Positions 8,343 through 16,792 of a stretch of DNA of 64,000 nt are shown here, one piece after another (position 1 is the first letter of the stretch; each line of letters opens with the position of its first letter). Position numbers and translations under genes: made by a program. The stretch covers positions 62,001 to 126,000 of the forward strand of contig NZ_RHNY01000006.1 in assembly GCF_003946345.1 (NCBI RefSeq), in the 5' to 3' direction. Source of the stretch: Levilactobacillus tongjiangensis. Lineage in GTDB: Bacteria; Bacillota; Bacilli; Lactobacillales; Lactobacillaceae. The notes beneath the pieces are model-generated. The model worked only from the letters and a program-made list of their open reading frames with translations, searched no databases and was not told the DNA's origin.

Positions 8343-9032
8343 GTGATAGCGGCATTAAATAAAGAATTAGAAGAGAACTTTGACATCCATTTCAAAGATC
8401 AATCTTTGCTGGACGAAGCATTTACGCAAGCCTCTTACGTGAACGAACATCCTAACCAGGGTTTGAAATTTTATGAACGAATTGAATTTTTAGGGGATGC
8501 GGTGATGCAGCTGGTCGTTTCCAACTACATCTTCCGGCGTTACCCTAAGATGCCCCAGGGGCGTTTGACCCGTCTACGGGCTGCCATGGTCAACGAGGTC
8601 AGCTTCGCTAGTTTTGCGCGTGAATGCCACTTTGACCAGTACATTCGGTTAGGTCGCGGTGAAGAAAAGGCCAAAGCCAGAGAACGTGATTCCCTGTTAT
8701 GTGACATCTTCGAATCCTTTATCGGCGCTCTGTATATGGATCAGGGCTTGGATAAAGTCGTCGAATTTGTAACGACCGTGGTCTTTCCTAAGCTGGATGA
8801 AGGTCGGTTTGACGAGTTTTTTGACCACAAGACGGAACTGCAAGAATTGGTTCAAAAGAATGGGCCAGTGGCCATTGATTATCGGCTTTTGGACGAAGAG
8901 GGTCCCGACAATGACCGAGCCTTCAAAGTGGCCGTTTACGTGGACGACAAGCTGTTAGGTGAGGGCCACGGACACTCTAAGAAACATGCGGAACAAAATG
9001 CAGCGCGGAATGCGTTAGCGAATTTGAAGTAG
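8343..9032 (+). CDS. rnc: Ribonuclease III
   Basis: 229 residues. The catalytic domain has the family signature ERIEFLGDAV at 45-54 and a second acidic cluster DIFESFIGALYMD near 123-135. The C-terminal double-stranded RNA binding domain runs about 158-228 and ends HSKKHAEQNAARNALANL. It processes rRNA precursors and cleaves structured RNA; if the PIR elements are transcribed they would be plausible substrates (inference). The start is GTG at 8343 with GAGGGAAG upstream. smc begins 18 bp after the stop. Confidence 0.97.
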   Translation: MIAALNKELEENFDIHFKDQSLLDEAFTQASYVNEHPNQGLKFYERIEFLGDAVMQLVVSNYIFRRYPKMPQGRLTRLRAAMVNEVSFASFARECHFDQYIRLGRGEEKAKARERDSLLCDIFESFIGALYMDQGLDKVVEFVTTVVFPKLDEGRFDEFFDHKTELQELVQKNGPVAIDYRLLDEEGPDNDRAFKVAVYVDDKLLGEGHGHSKKHAEQNAARNALANLK

Positions 9033-9049
9033 AGTAAGGATGACTAACG

Positions 9050-12000
9050 ATGCGGTTAAAGACATTAGAAATAAGTGGGTTCAAGTCCTTTGCGGATAAG
9101 ACTCGAATTGACTTTTTGCCGGGAATGACTGGCATCGTCGGCCCCAACGGAAGTGGTAAGAGTAATATCTCTGAAGCTGTCCGCTGGGTTTTGGGGGAGC
9201 AGTCTGCGAAGAGTCTACGGGGGAGTAAGATGCCCGACGTTATCTTTGCGGGTTCGGCAGATCGGCATCCACTGAATAGAGCGGCGGTATCCATTACGCT
9301 GGACAACAGTGACCACTATTTAAAGAGCGACTATACTGAGCTCACACTGAGTCGAGTCTTGTACCGCAACGGTGAGAGCGATTACCAGTTGAACGGTCAG
9401 AGTTGCCGGCTAAAGGACATCACGGAGCTCTTAATGGATTCCGGGATGGGCCAGGACTCCTTTTCAATTATTTCTCAGGGGCGGGTCGAGGCCATTTTTA
9501 ACAGCAAACCTGAGGAACGACGCAGCATTGTAGAAGAAGTGGCCGGCGTTTACAAGTACCGCAAGCACAAGGAAAAAGCGCAGCGGGAACTAGACGATAC
9601 GATGGCGTATCTGCACCGGGTGGAGGATATTATCGCTGAGCTCGAGGGACGCATTCAACCCTTGGAAGAACAAAGCAACTTGGCGCAAGATTATCTGGAC
9701 CAACAGAAGCGGTATGCTCTGTTGGACCGAACGCAATTGGTGCGGCAACTGCATGCGGAGCTCGAACAAAAGACGGCGACCGATACCCAGGTTCAGGAAA
9801 AACAGGATCAAGTAGCGACTCACCAAAACGCTGAACAAGCGCAGACCGCTACCGTGCAAGGGTTAAAACAACAACAGGCAGCGCTGTTAGGTCAGAAAGA
9901 CACCTTACAGGCTAAACTAGTTACCGCTACACAACAGGTGGAGCAGAGTCAAGGCCAACTCAATTTGTCCGGTGAGCAACAAAAGCATCAGGATGAACAA
10001 CGCCAACGGCTGACCAACCAATTAGCTGAGTTGCAAGAACAAATTAAGCAAAATGAGGCGTCAGTAAAAAACGCGCAAGAGTCAGTCAGCGAACTCGCTG
10101 CAGCCATGAAAACTGCTAAGGAAGAGGCCCGCCAACTGACCCATGATACGGATCCGAAGACCTTGACGAACCTGCGACAAAAGTTGGAGGACTTGCGCAC
10201 AACTTACTTCGATCAGAAGCAAAGTGTGGCTAACTGGCGGAATCAACAACAGTATTTGCAACAGAACCAGGAGCGCCTGCAAAAACAGGGGAAACGAGTG
10301 GCTAAGCAACTGGCCGAACTTAAGGAACGGGCGCAGACTGCACAGTCTGCGGCGACGACTTTAACGCAACAGGCACAGGAGAAAAAGGACGCCCTTAATC
10401 AGGCGGAACAAGCTCTGGATGCCGAGGCCGGTCAGTACCAACAACATCAACAAAACTTTCAAAAATTGCAGCATAATTGGCAAGCTGCTCTGGAGGTCTA
10501 CCAGCGCGCGCAGACCAAGGCTGCTAGTCAGCAGGCTTCTTCGGCCGAATACGGAGGCTTTTACCAGGGTGTTCGGGCGATTCTGAAGCAACGGGAGCAC
10601 TTCCGGGGATTACTGGGAGCGGTGTCTGAACTGCTACAGGTCCCTGAACGCTATACGACGGCCGTAGAGTACGCTTTAGGCGGTCAGCTGCAACAAGTGG
10701 TCGTCGACGATGAAACGACCGCTAAGGCGGCTGTCGGCTATCTGAGAGAGCACCGGGCCGGTCGGGCGACCTTCCTGCCACTGAGCACAGTGCGGGGCCG
10801 GCAAATTGACCACAGCACCCTGCAACTCTTACACAGCATGTCTGGTTTCCTCGGCGTGGGAAGTGACTTGATCAAAATTGATCAGTCCGCTCAGGCAATT
10901 CTTGGGTATTTGCTGGGAACGACGATTCTTGCTGCCGATTTGGACAGCGCCGTCGCCATCAGTCAACGCATCCATCACCGCTACCGAGTCGTCAGTTTAG
11001 CTGGAGACGTGGTCAGTGCGAGTGGGGCCATTACTGGGGGGCAGTCGCGTCAGAGCCACAGCAGTGTGTTGCGGCAACAACAGGAACTCCAACAGCTGCA
11101 AACGTCGATTCAAACCATGCAGCAGCAGTTGAATGCTCAGGAAGCGAAAATCAAAGCCGAACGGTCGGAACTTCAGGCCAGCGAGCAACGTAGCCAAGCA
11201 CTACAAACGACAATCAATGAGTTACAGCCGCAGTGTCGTCAGTTAGATGACGACCTAGCCACGGCTAAAACCACGTTGGAACAGGCTAACCGTCAGGTCC
11301 AAGCGGCTGAGTTGGAGATTCAACAGGCTAAGGACAGCGACGCGGATCAACAGGATAGTCAATTGGCTCAGCAAATCAGCACCGGTGAGCAACAGGTTGA
11401 AACGACTGAGCAGGCCGTCAAACAGCTGCAACAGCAAATCACCATGGTCACCGCCGAACAGTCTCAGAAGCAAGCGGCATTGACCGCTAAGCAGACGTGG
11501 CTGGCCGGGGCCAAAGAGCGCCATCAACAACAGACCAAGGCACTACAGACATTGCAGGATACGATTTCAACCGATCAACAAGCTGTGGCTGATGTGACGG
11601 CTAGCCTGCAACGATTGGCTGAGCAACAGGCCCAGACGCCAGCCGATGCCGAAGCCCAGTTAAAGCGGGCTCAGGCTGATCGTCAGGCAATCGAAACGCA
11701 GTTGGCAACGACTAACGATGCGTTGACGACGGCGAACGATGCGTTGGCTGCGGCTGAGGAAGCCAATCAGCGGACCACGGGGTTGCTGCAACTGGCTAAC
11801 GATGAGTTGCAACAAGCACAAATCAAACAGACCCGGTTGTCATCCTTGATCGACCAGCAACAAAATCAATTATCTGAAAAGTACCAGTTGAGTCTGGCCA
11901 CCGCTGAACAAGACGTTAGTGATATGCCAGCCGATGATTTAGCCGTCCAGTTGAAGCTACTGAAGCGGGGGCTGGATGAAATTGGGCCGGTCAATCTCAA

Positions 12001-12604
12001 TGCGATTGATGAATATCAGGAAGTGAAGGAACGTTATGACTTCCTGACTAAGCAGCGAGACGACCTTTTGACGGCCAAGGAACAGTTAAACACGACCATG
12101 ACGGAATTGGATGGCCAAGTAAAGCGCCGGTTTAAGCAAAGCTTTGACGCCATTGCGGCTAAGTTTACAGCAACCTTCCGCCAGATGTTTGGCGGGGGAA
12201 CGGCCGAATTAGTTTTGACCGATCCGGACGACCTCCTGACCACTGGAATCGACATCATGGCCCAGCCACCTGGCAAGAAGTTCCAGAACATGGGGCTCCT
12301 TTCTGGGGGTGAACGGGCGTTGACGGCCATTACACTACTGTTTGCCATTTTACAGGTGCAACCCGTGCCGTTCTGTATTCTGGATGAAGTGGAAGCCGCG
12401 TTAGATCCCGCTAACGTGACGCGGTTTGCCCGCTACATCCACCAATTCCAAGATCAAACGCAATTTATCGTGATCACCCACCGGAAGGAAACCATGGTGC
12501 AAGCCGATATTCTTTACGGGGTGACCATGCAAGAGTCCGGCGTCTCCAAGATGGTCGCCGTGGACCTTGACCAAGAAACCACTCAGGAAAGGAAGCAATC
12601 CTAA
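9050..12604 (+). CDS. smc: Chromosome segregation ATPase SMC
   Basis: 1184 residues, the usual SMC length. The N-terminal head has Walker A GPNGSGKSN at 31-39. Two long Gln- and Ala-rich coiled coils (about 170-500 and 680-1000) flank the hinge (about 500-680, with GGFYQGVRAIL at its start). The C-terminal head has the ABC signature LSGGERALTA near 1084 and Walker B CILDEVEAALDPAN near 1108. It works with ScpA and ScpB to compact and separate the origins. Its stop overlaps the ftsY start by one base (TAATG), so the two are translationally coupled. Confidence 0.98.
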   Translation: MRLKTLEISGFKSFADKTRIDFLPGMTGIVGPNGSGKSNISEAVRWVLGEQSAKSLRGSKMPDVIFAGSADRHPLNRAAVSITLDNSDHYLKSDYTELTLSRVLYRNGESDYQLNGQSCRLKDITELLMDSGMGQDSFSIISQGRVEAIFNSKPEERRSIVEEVAGVYKYRKHKEKAQRELDDTMAYLHRVEDIIAELEGRIQPLEEQSNLAQDYLDQQKRYALLDRTQLVRQLHAELEQKTATDTQVQEKQDQVATHQNAEQAQTATVQGLKQQQAALLGQKDTLQAKLVTATQQVEQSQGQLNLSGEQQKHQDEQRQRLTNQLAELQEQIKQNEASVKNAQESVSELAAAMKTAKEEARQLTHDTDPKTLTNLRQKLEDLRTTYFDQKQSVANWRNQQQYLQQNQERLQKQGKRVAKQLAELKERAQTAQSAATTLTQQAQEKKDALNQAEQALDAEAGQYQQHQQNFQKLQHNWQAALEVYQRAQTKAASQQASSAEYGGFYQGVRAILKQREHFRGLLGAVSELLQVPERYTTAVEYALGGQLQQVVVDDETTAKAAVGYLREHRAGRATFLPLSTVRGRQIDHSTLQLLHSMSGFLGVGSDLIKIDQSAQAILGYLLGTTILAADLDSAVAISQRIHHRYRVVSLAGDVVSASGAITGGQSRQSHSSVLRQQQELQQLQTSIQTMQQQLNAQEAKIKAERSELQASEQRSQALQTTINELQPQCRQLDDDLATAKTTLEQANRQVQAAELEIQQAKDSDADQQDSQLAQQISTGEQQVETTEQAVKQLQQQITMVTAEQSQKQAALTAKQTWLAGAKERHQQQTKALQTLQDTISTDQQAVADVTASLQRLAEQQAQTPADAEAQLKRAQADRQAIETQLATTNDALTTANDALAAAEEANQRTTGLLQLANDELQQAQIKQTRLSSLIDQQQNQLSEKYQLSLATAEQDVSDMPADDLAVQLKLLKRGLDEIGPVNLNAIDEYQEVKERYDFLTKQRDDLLTAKEQLNTTMTELDGQVKRRFKQSFDAIAAKFTATFRQMFGGGTAELVLTDPDDLLTTGIDIMAQPPGKKFQNMGLLSGGERALTAITLLFAILQVQPVPFCILDEVEAALDPANVTRFARYIHQFQDQTQFIVITHRKETMVQADILYGVTMQESGVSKMVAVDLDQETTQERKQS

Positions 12605-14076
12605 TGGGATTATTTGATATTTTTCGTCGCCGGGCTAAGAAAGAACCCGCAAGCCAGGCTAGTGAAGCGCCAGTAGAAACGCCTACGAGTGAAATACCCG
12701 TTGAGTCTAGCGTGGCTAACGATGCGGGGATGGCAACAGCCCCATCGTCCTCTGCGACTGGACAACCTGAATCGACTGATGAGGTGGCATCGTCTGACGC
12801 GGCACCAGTTAGTTCTGCGGTTACTAGTGAAGCACCAGCCACTAGCACGGCGGCTACTGAACCGGCTAGTGTTGCGGCAACTAGTGCTGCTGAAGCTTCA
12901 GTGGCAGCCAATGTTCCGGTATCTTCTGAACCAGTTGTCAACAGTGCTGCACCGTCAGTAGACGATCCAGCTACTGATGAAGTGGCCGCCACTACTGAAG
13001 ATGGTGTAACTAGTGAAGCACCAACTGAGAATCAGCCGGCTGAAGAGTCTTCGGTCGACAAGGCTAAGGAAGACTCACCAGCCACGAAGACTGATGATTC
13101 TGAAACCGGTGAACCGGCCGAAAAGACCGATGAACAGCTCTACGACAAGGGGTTGGAGAAGACGCGCAAGACGTTCGGTGAACGCCTGAACGCTTTACTG
13201 GCTAACTTCCGCCACGTGGATGAAGGCTTCTTCGATGACCTTGAGGAAACCCTGATTGGCGCCGACGTTGGTTTCGACATGGCCGTTAAACTCAGTGATG
13301 AGTTACGCGATGAAGTAAAATTACAAAATGCTAAAAAGTCCGCCGACGTTCAAAACGTCGTGGTTGAAAAACTGGTTGAAATCTACGATGCGGCCGGTAA
13401 CGATGAAAGTACTGCGCTGAACGTGGCCAGCTCTGGTCCAACCGTGATCCTATTTGTCGGGGTCAACGGGGTCGGGAAGACGACGACGATTGGGAAGATG
13501 GCGAACCGTTACCATCAAGACGGCAAGAAGGTCTTACTGGCCGCTGCCGATACTTTCCGGGCCGGGGCGACTGAACAGTTGGATGTCTGGGCCAAGCGAG
13601 CAGACGTGGATATTGTGACGGGCAAGCCACAATCAGATCCCGCTGCGGTAGTCTTCGATGCCGTGAAAAAGGCGAAGGAAGAGGATTACGACATTCTCTT
13701 CGTCGATACCGCTGGTCGGCTGCAAAATAAGGTCAACTTGATGAATGAGTTGGCTAAGATGAAACGCATCATTACCCGTGAAATTCCAGATGCGCCACAC
13801 GAAGTCTTGCTGGTACTGGATGCCACGACTGGTCAGAATGCCTTGACTCAGGCCAAACTCTTTAAAGAATCAACCGATGTGACCGGTATTGTCCTGACTA
13901 AGTTGGATGGGACAGCCCGTGGGGGAATTGTTTTGGCCATTCGTAATGAACTCCACGTACCGGTGAAGTTTATTGGGTTGGGTGAACAGATTTCTGACTT
14001 GCGGCCGTTTGATCCCAACGAGTTTGTTTACGGGTTGTTCAAGGGCCTGATCGATGTTAAAGCATTGGAGAAGTAG
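12604..14076 (+). CDS. ftsY: Signal recognition particle receptor FtsY
   Basis: 490 residues. Residues about 15-180 form a low-complexity acidic A domain rich in Ser, Ala, Thr, Glu and Pro. The SRP GTPase NG domain follows: GVNGVGKTTTIGK near 286, DTAGR near 368 and TKLDG near 432. It docks the Ffh-ribosome complex at the membrane for co-translational insertion. The ATG overlaps the smc stop. The A domain contains imperfect short repeats and is longer than in Bacillus. ffh lies 0.8 kb downstream. Confidence 0.97.
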   Translation: MGLFDIFRRRAKKEPASQASEAPVETPTSEIPVESSVANDAGMATAPSSSATGQPESTDEVASSDAAPVSSAVTSEAPATSTAATEPASVAATSAAEASVAANVPVSSEPVVNSAAPSVDDPATDEVAATTEDGVTSEAPTENQPAEESSVDKAKEDSPATKTDDSETGEPAEKTDEQLYDKGLEKTRKTFGERLNALLANFRHVDEGFFDDLEETLIGADVGFDMAVKLSDELRDEVKLQNAKKSADVQNVVVEKLVEIYDAAGNDESTALNVASSGPTVILFVGVNGVGKTTTIGKMANRYHQDGKKVLLAAADTFRAGATEQLDVWAKRADVDIVTGKPQSDPAAVVFDAVKKAKEEDYDILFVDTAGRLQNKVNLMNELAKMKRIITREIPDAPHEVLLVLDATTGQNALTQAKLFKESTDVTGIVLTKLDGTARGGIVLAIRNELHVPVKFIGLGEQISDLRPFDPNEFVYGLFKGLIDVKALEK

Positions 14077-14079
14077 TGC

Positions 14080-14149
14080 ACAAAATGGCTGGGGTGACGA
14101 AGGCTCTAACCGTGGTGATGCCTACATTTACCTCGAACCTGCTAAGTAA
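14080..14149 (+). pseudogene. Possible C-terminal gene remnant after ftsY
   Basis: In the frame ending at TAA 14147-14149 the DNA reads QNGWGDEGSNRGDAYIYLEP then AK, a composition typical of a real protein end. No start codon or upstream body exists because ftsY ends 3 bp earlier. It may be the scar of a lost gene, or chance. Confidence 0.25.
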
Positions 14150-14172
14150 AATTTCTTTGTGATGTAGAATTT

Positions 14173-14224
14173 AAAAAGATGAAGTGAACTTGGAGATTAC
14201 TCCCGAGTCCGCTTCATCTTTTTA
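14173..14224 (+). terminator. Terminator of the smc-ftsY transcript
   Basis: AAAAAGATGAAGTG-ACTTGGAG pairs with CTCCCGAGTCCGCTTCATC then TTTTT. The stem exceeds 20 bp with few mismatches. Confidence 0.85.
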
Positions 14225-14473
14225 AACCTTGTGAATAAACTGTTAGGGTTCCTCAAAGTTAACACACGTTAATTAATCATTTGTGATAAAAAGATGCGTC
14301 CTTTTTCGCTCCGAACGTAAATAGTCGCAACGGGCGACAAACGGTAGTCATCTCCGCTTAACTCAGACGGATAAACATTTTGAGATCAGGAGTATTCGTC
14401 TATCTATGTTAAGGCCTATTGACTAACCGCCTTGTCTTCTACTCTCTAGTTACCGTAAAGTACGCGAAAAAAA
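14225..14473. other. Gene-free stretch between ftsY terminator and ylxM promoter
   Basis: No ORF with a ribosome site. Small hairpins are visible, such as GTCGC/GCGAC near 14325-14339 and TCCG/CGGA near 14355-14371. I cannot assign them to a known RNA. Confidence 0.4.
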
Positions 14474-14502
14474 TTGACGAAACCGCTAAAAATCAGTATT
14501 CT
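14474..14502 (+). promoter_or_regulatory. Promoter of ylxM-ffh
   Basis: TTGACG (14474-14479) and TATTCT (14497-14502) with a 17-nt spacer, 33 bp before the ylxM ATG. This is a near-consensus sigma-A promoter. Confidence 0.75.
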
Positions 14503-14535
14503 AGTAGAGTGTGTAACTATGTGGGAGGACCAATC

Positions 14536-14877
14536 ATGGAAATCGAAAAAAACTATCGAATTAATTCCCTATTTGCGTTCTACCAACCGTTGTTGACCGC
14601 GAAGCAGAACAACTATATGCAACTGTATTACGGTGACGACTATTCTTTGGGTGAAATTGCTGAAGAATTCAACGTCAGCCGGCAGGCGGTATACGATAAT
14701 TTGCGACGAACCGAAAAAATCCTCGAAGATTATGAGGGTAAACTGCATCTCTATCAAGAATTTACAGCGCGCAATCAACAGGCTGATGAAATTCAGTCGT
14801 ACGTGGCGGCTAACTACCCCCACGATGCCAAATTGAATCGGTTGGTTGCGGGTTTAGAAAATCTAGAAGAACAATGA
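14536..14877 (+). CDS. ylxM: YlxM family DNA-binding protein
   Basis: 113 residues with a helix-turn-helix: [20 protein letters not shown] then AVYDNLRR. YlxM (UPF0122) proteins are encoded next to ffh in Firmicutes and are thought to influence SRP expression or function. I take the ATG at 14536 because GGGAGGACC lies 6-12 nt upstream and the promoter lies between it and any longer start. ffh starts 19 bp after the stop. Confidence 0.92.
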   Translation: MEIEKNYRINSLFAFYQPLLTAKQNNYMQLYYGDDYSLGEIAEEFNVSRQAVYDNLRRTEKILEDYEGKLHLYQEFTARNQQADEIQSYVAANYPHDAKLNRLVAGLENLEEQ

Positions 14878-14896
14878 AAGTTAGGTGGCAATACGA

Positions 14897-16345
14897 ATGG
14901 CGTTTGAAGGATTAACCGAACGACTACAAGGCGCAATGCGCAAACTACGGGGCAAGGGCCGCGTTTCCGAAAGTGATTTACGGGAAACGATGCGTGAGAT
15001 CCGGTTGGCTTTACTCGAAGCCGACGTTAACTTTACCGTGGTCAAGGACTTCGTCAAGCAGGTCCGTGACCGGGCGATGGGGGCCGACGTCCTCGAAGGA
15101 CTGAACCCAGCGCAACAAATCGTCAAAATTGTTGACGAAGAATTAACTAAAACGATGGGGGAAGAAGCCGTTCCCCTGAATAAGTCCGACAAGATTCCAA
15201 CGATCATCATGATGGTTGGGCTTCAAGGGGCCGGGAAGACGACGACTGCCGGCAAGTTGGCTCTAAAGCTGAAGAACGAAGAAAACGCTCGGCCATTAAT
15301 GATTGCCGGCGATATTTACCGGCCAGCCGCCATTGACCAATTGGTCCAGGTGGCTGAAGGTATCGACGTGCCCGTCTTCCAGTTGGGGACTGACGTTGAC
15401 CCCGTAGAAATCGTGCGGCAAGGGCTGGCTCAGGCTGCTGAAAATCACAACGATTACGTGATCATTGATACCGCTGGTCGGTTACAAATTGATGAACAAT
15501 TGATGGATGAATTGGCCAACATCAAAGCGTTGGCCCATCCTGATGAAATTCTGTTGACCGTTGATGCGATGACTGGGCAAAACGCCGTCGCAACTGCGGA
15601 AGGATTTAACGAAAAGCTGGACGTGACCGGGGTCGTCTTGACCAAGTTAGATGGGGACACCCGTGGTGGTGCCGCACTGTCTATCCGGGCCGTGACTGGC
15701 AAGCCAATCAAGTTCATTGGTCAAGGGGAAAAGATGACCGACCTGGATGTCTTCCATCCAGACCGGATGTCGTCTCGGATCTTGGGGATGGGGGATATGC
15801 TTTCCCTGATTGAAAAGACCCAGAAGGAATACGACGAGAAGCAGGCCAAGGAATTGACCGAAAAGATTCAAGAAAACTCGTTTGATTTCAACGACTTTTT
15901 GGACCAAATTGCCCAGATTCAGAAGATGGGGCCAATGGAAGACCTCATGAAGATGATTCCAGGGATGGCCAATAACCCAGCCATGAAGAACGTGCAAATG
16001 GATCCTAAGGATATGGACCACCTGAAGGCCGTCGTGTATTCCATGACGCCACAGGAACGGACTAATCCGGATTTATTGAACCCTTCACGCCGGCGACGGA
16101 TCGCTGCTGGGGCTGGTCGGCCAATCCACGAAGTTAACCGGATGATCAAGCAGTTCAACCAGATGAAGAAGACCATGAATCAGGTCTCCAAGGGAAACAT
16201 GTCTGGTATGGAACAGCTGATGGGTAACACCGGTATGGGTGGCGGCGGTATCAGTGGCCGGATGCAAAAGATGGCCATGAACCGGATGTCTCGCCAGATG
16301 AAGAAGAATAAGAAGAAGCGGTTGAAGCGTAAGAAGCGCAAGTAG
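14897..16345 (+). CDS. ffh: Signal recognition particle protein Ffh
   Basis: 482 residues from the ATG at 14897 (MAFEGLTERLQGAMRKLRGK). A GTG 12 bp upstream is possible, but AGGTGG at 14883-14888 spaces better to the ATG. The N domain is followed by the GTPase domain (GLQGAGKTTTAGK near 108, DTAGRL, TKLDGD), then a Met- and Gly-rich M domain from about 300 that binds 4.5S RNA and signal peptides. The tail is highly basic. It is the partner of FtsY encoded upstream. The scRNA (4.5S) gene is not in this window. Confidence 0.97.
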   Translation: MAFEGLTERLQGAMRKLRGKGRVSESDLRETMREIRLALLEADVNFTVVKDFVKQVRDRAMGADVLEGLNPAQQIVKIVDEELTKTMGEEAVPLNKSDKIPTIIMMVGLQGAGKTTTAGKLALKLKNEENARPLMIAGDIYRPAAIDQLVQVAEGIDVPVFQLGTDVDPVEIVRQGLAQAAENHNDYVIIDTAGRLQIDEQLMDELANIKALAHPDEILLTVDAMTGQNAVATAEGFNEKLDVTGVVLTKLDGDTRGGAALSIRAVTGKPIKFIGQGEKMTDLDVFHPDRMSSRILGMGDMLSLIEKTQKEYDEKQAKELTEKIQENSFDFNDFLDQIAQIQKMGPMEDLMKMIPGMANNPAMKNVQMDPKDMDHLKAVVYSMTPQERTNPDLLNPSRRRRIAAGAGRPIHEVNRMIKQFNQMKKTMNQVSKGNMSGMEQLMGNTGMGGGGISGRMQKMAMNRMSRQMKKNKKKRLKRKKRK

Positions 16346-16358
16346 ACCGTGCTGATCG

Positions 16359-16401
16359 GGAACTCGGTGCCAGAAGACTGGTGCTGAGTTCCTGTTTTTT
16401 T
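16359..16401 (+). terminator. Terminator of ylxM-ffh
   Basis: GGAACTCGGTGCCAG pairs with CTGGTGCTGAGTTCC (one G-U) around an AAGA tetraloop and is followed by TTTTTTT at 16395-16401. Confidence 0.9.
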
Positions 16402-16536
16402 AACGGTATAATATTGGCGGCCTTTGAGCCGCTAAACCCCGTTGGGATGGGGTTAGGCGACAAGAAATCAGTTAACATTCATGGCAGTTACTTATCGACA
16501 TAATAAGTATTATTAACATTTATTAGGCTATTTATG
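16402..16536. other. Spacer before the riboswitch, with small hairpins
   Basis: TATAAT at 16406-16411 is followed by GCGGCC-TTTGA-GCCGC-like and AACCCC...GGGGTT hairpins (16416-16456). No -35 is evident at the right distance and no terminator follows, so I do not call an RNA gene here. Confidence 0.35.
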
Positions 16537-16565
16537 TAGACGGCGTCAAAAAATTCCGGTATACT
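16537..16565 (+). promoter_or_regulatory. Promoter of the riboswitch transcript
   Basis: TAGACG (16537-16542) and TATACT (16560-16565) with a 17-nt spacer. Transcription would start about 10 nt before the aptamer. Confidence 0.7.
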
Positions 16566-16574
16566 ATCCTCACA

Positions 16575-16742
16575 GCAACCATAAGGGAGTAACTAGCAGA
16601 ACGATTCTGCGGCAATACCCGTCAGCAAGATTTTTTTGGCAGCATGGCTTATGAGCCGCCAATCCGGGATTGTCTTAAATAGTGAGACTTATGTGTGTTC
16701 ACAATTATTTGTGTGCACGCGTAGGTCTCATTTTCTTTTAGC
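16575..16742 (+). promoter_or_regulatory. yybP-ykoY manganese riboswitch with expression-platform terminator
   Basis: The conserved blocks of the yybP-ykoY aptamer are present in order: AAGGGAGTAACTAGC (16583-16597), CCGTCAGCAAGA, GGCAGCATGGCTTATGAGCC (16638-16657) and CCGGGATTGTC (16664-16674). Behind it, TGAGACTTATGTGTG...CACA pairs with TGTGCACGCGTAGGTCTCA (16683-16730), followed by TTTTCTTTT. This is a terminator that Mn2+ binding is known to prevent in this class. The gene below is a cation-exporting P-type ATPase, the classic target (Lactococcus yoaB, for example). I infer that high Mn2+ turns the gene on. Confidence 0.9.
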
Positions 16743-16792
16743 CAAGGCCAAGAGAAAATGAGCTTACCGTACACCTCAGGAGGAAATGCCAT

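Noticed and set aside
12474-12992. 172-codon minus-strand frame opposite the smc end and ftsY A domain
   Set aside because: Mirror of the Ala/Ser-rich low-complexity coding sequence; two solid genes occupy the plus strand.
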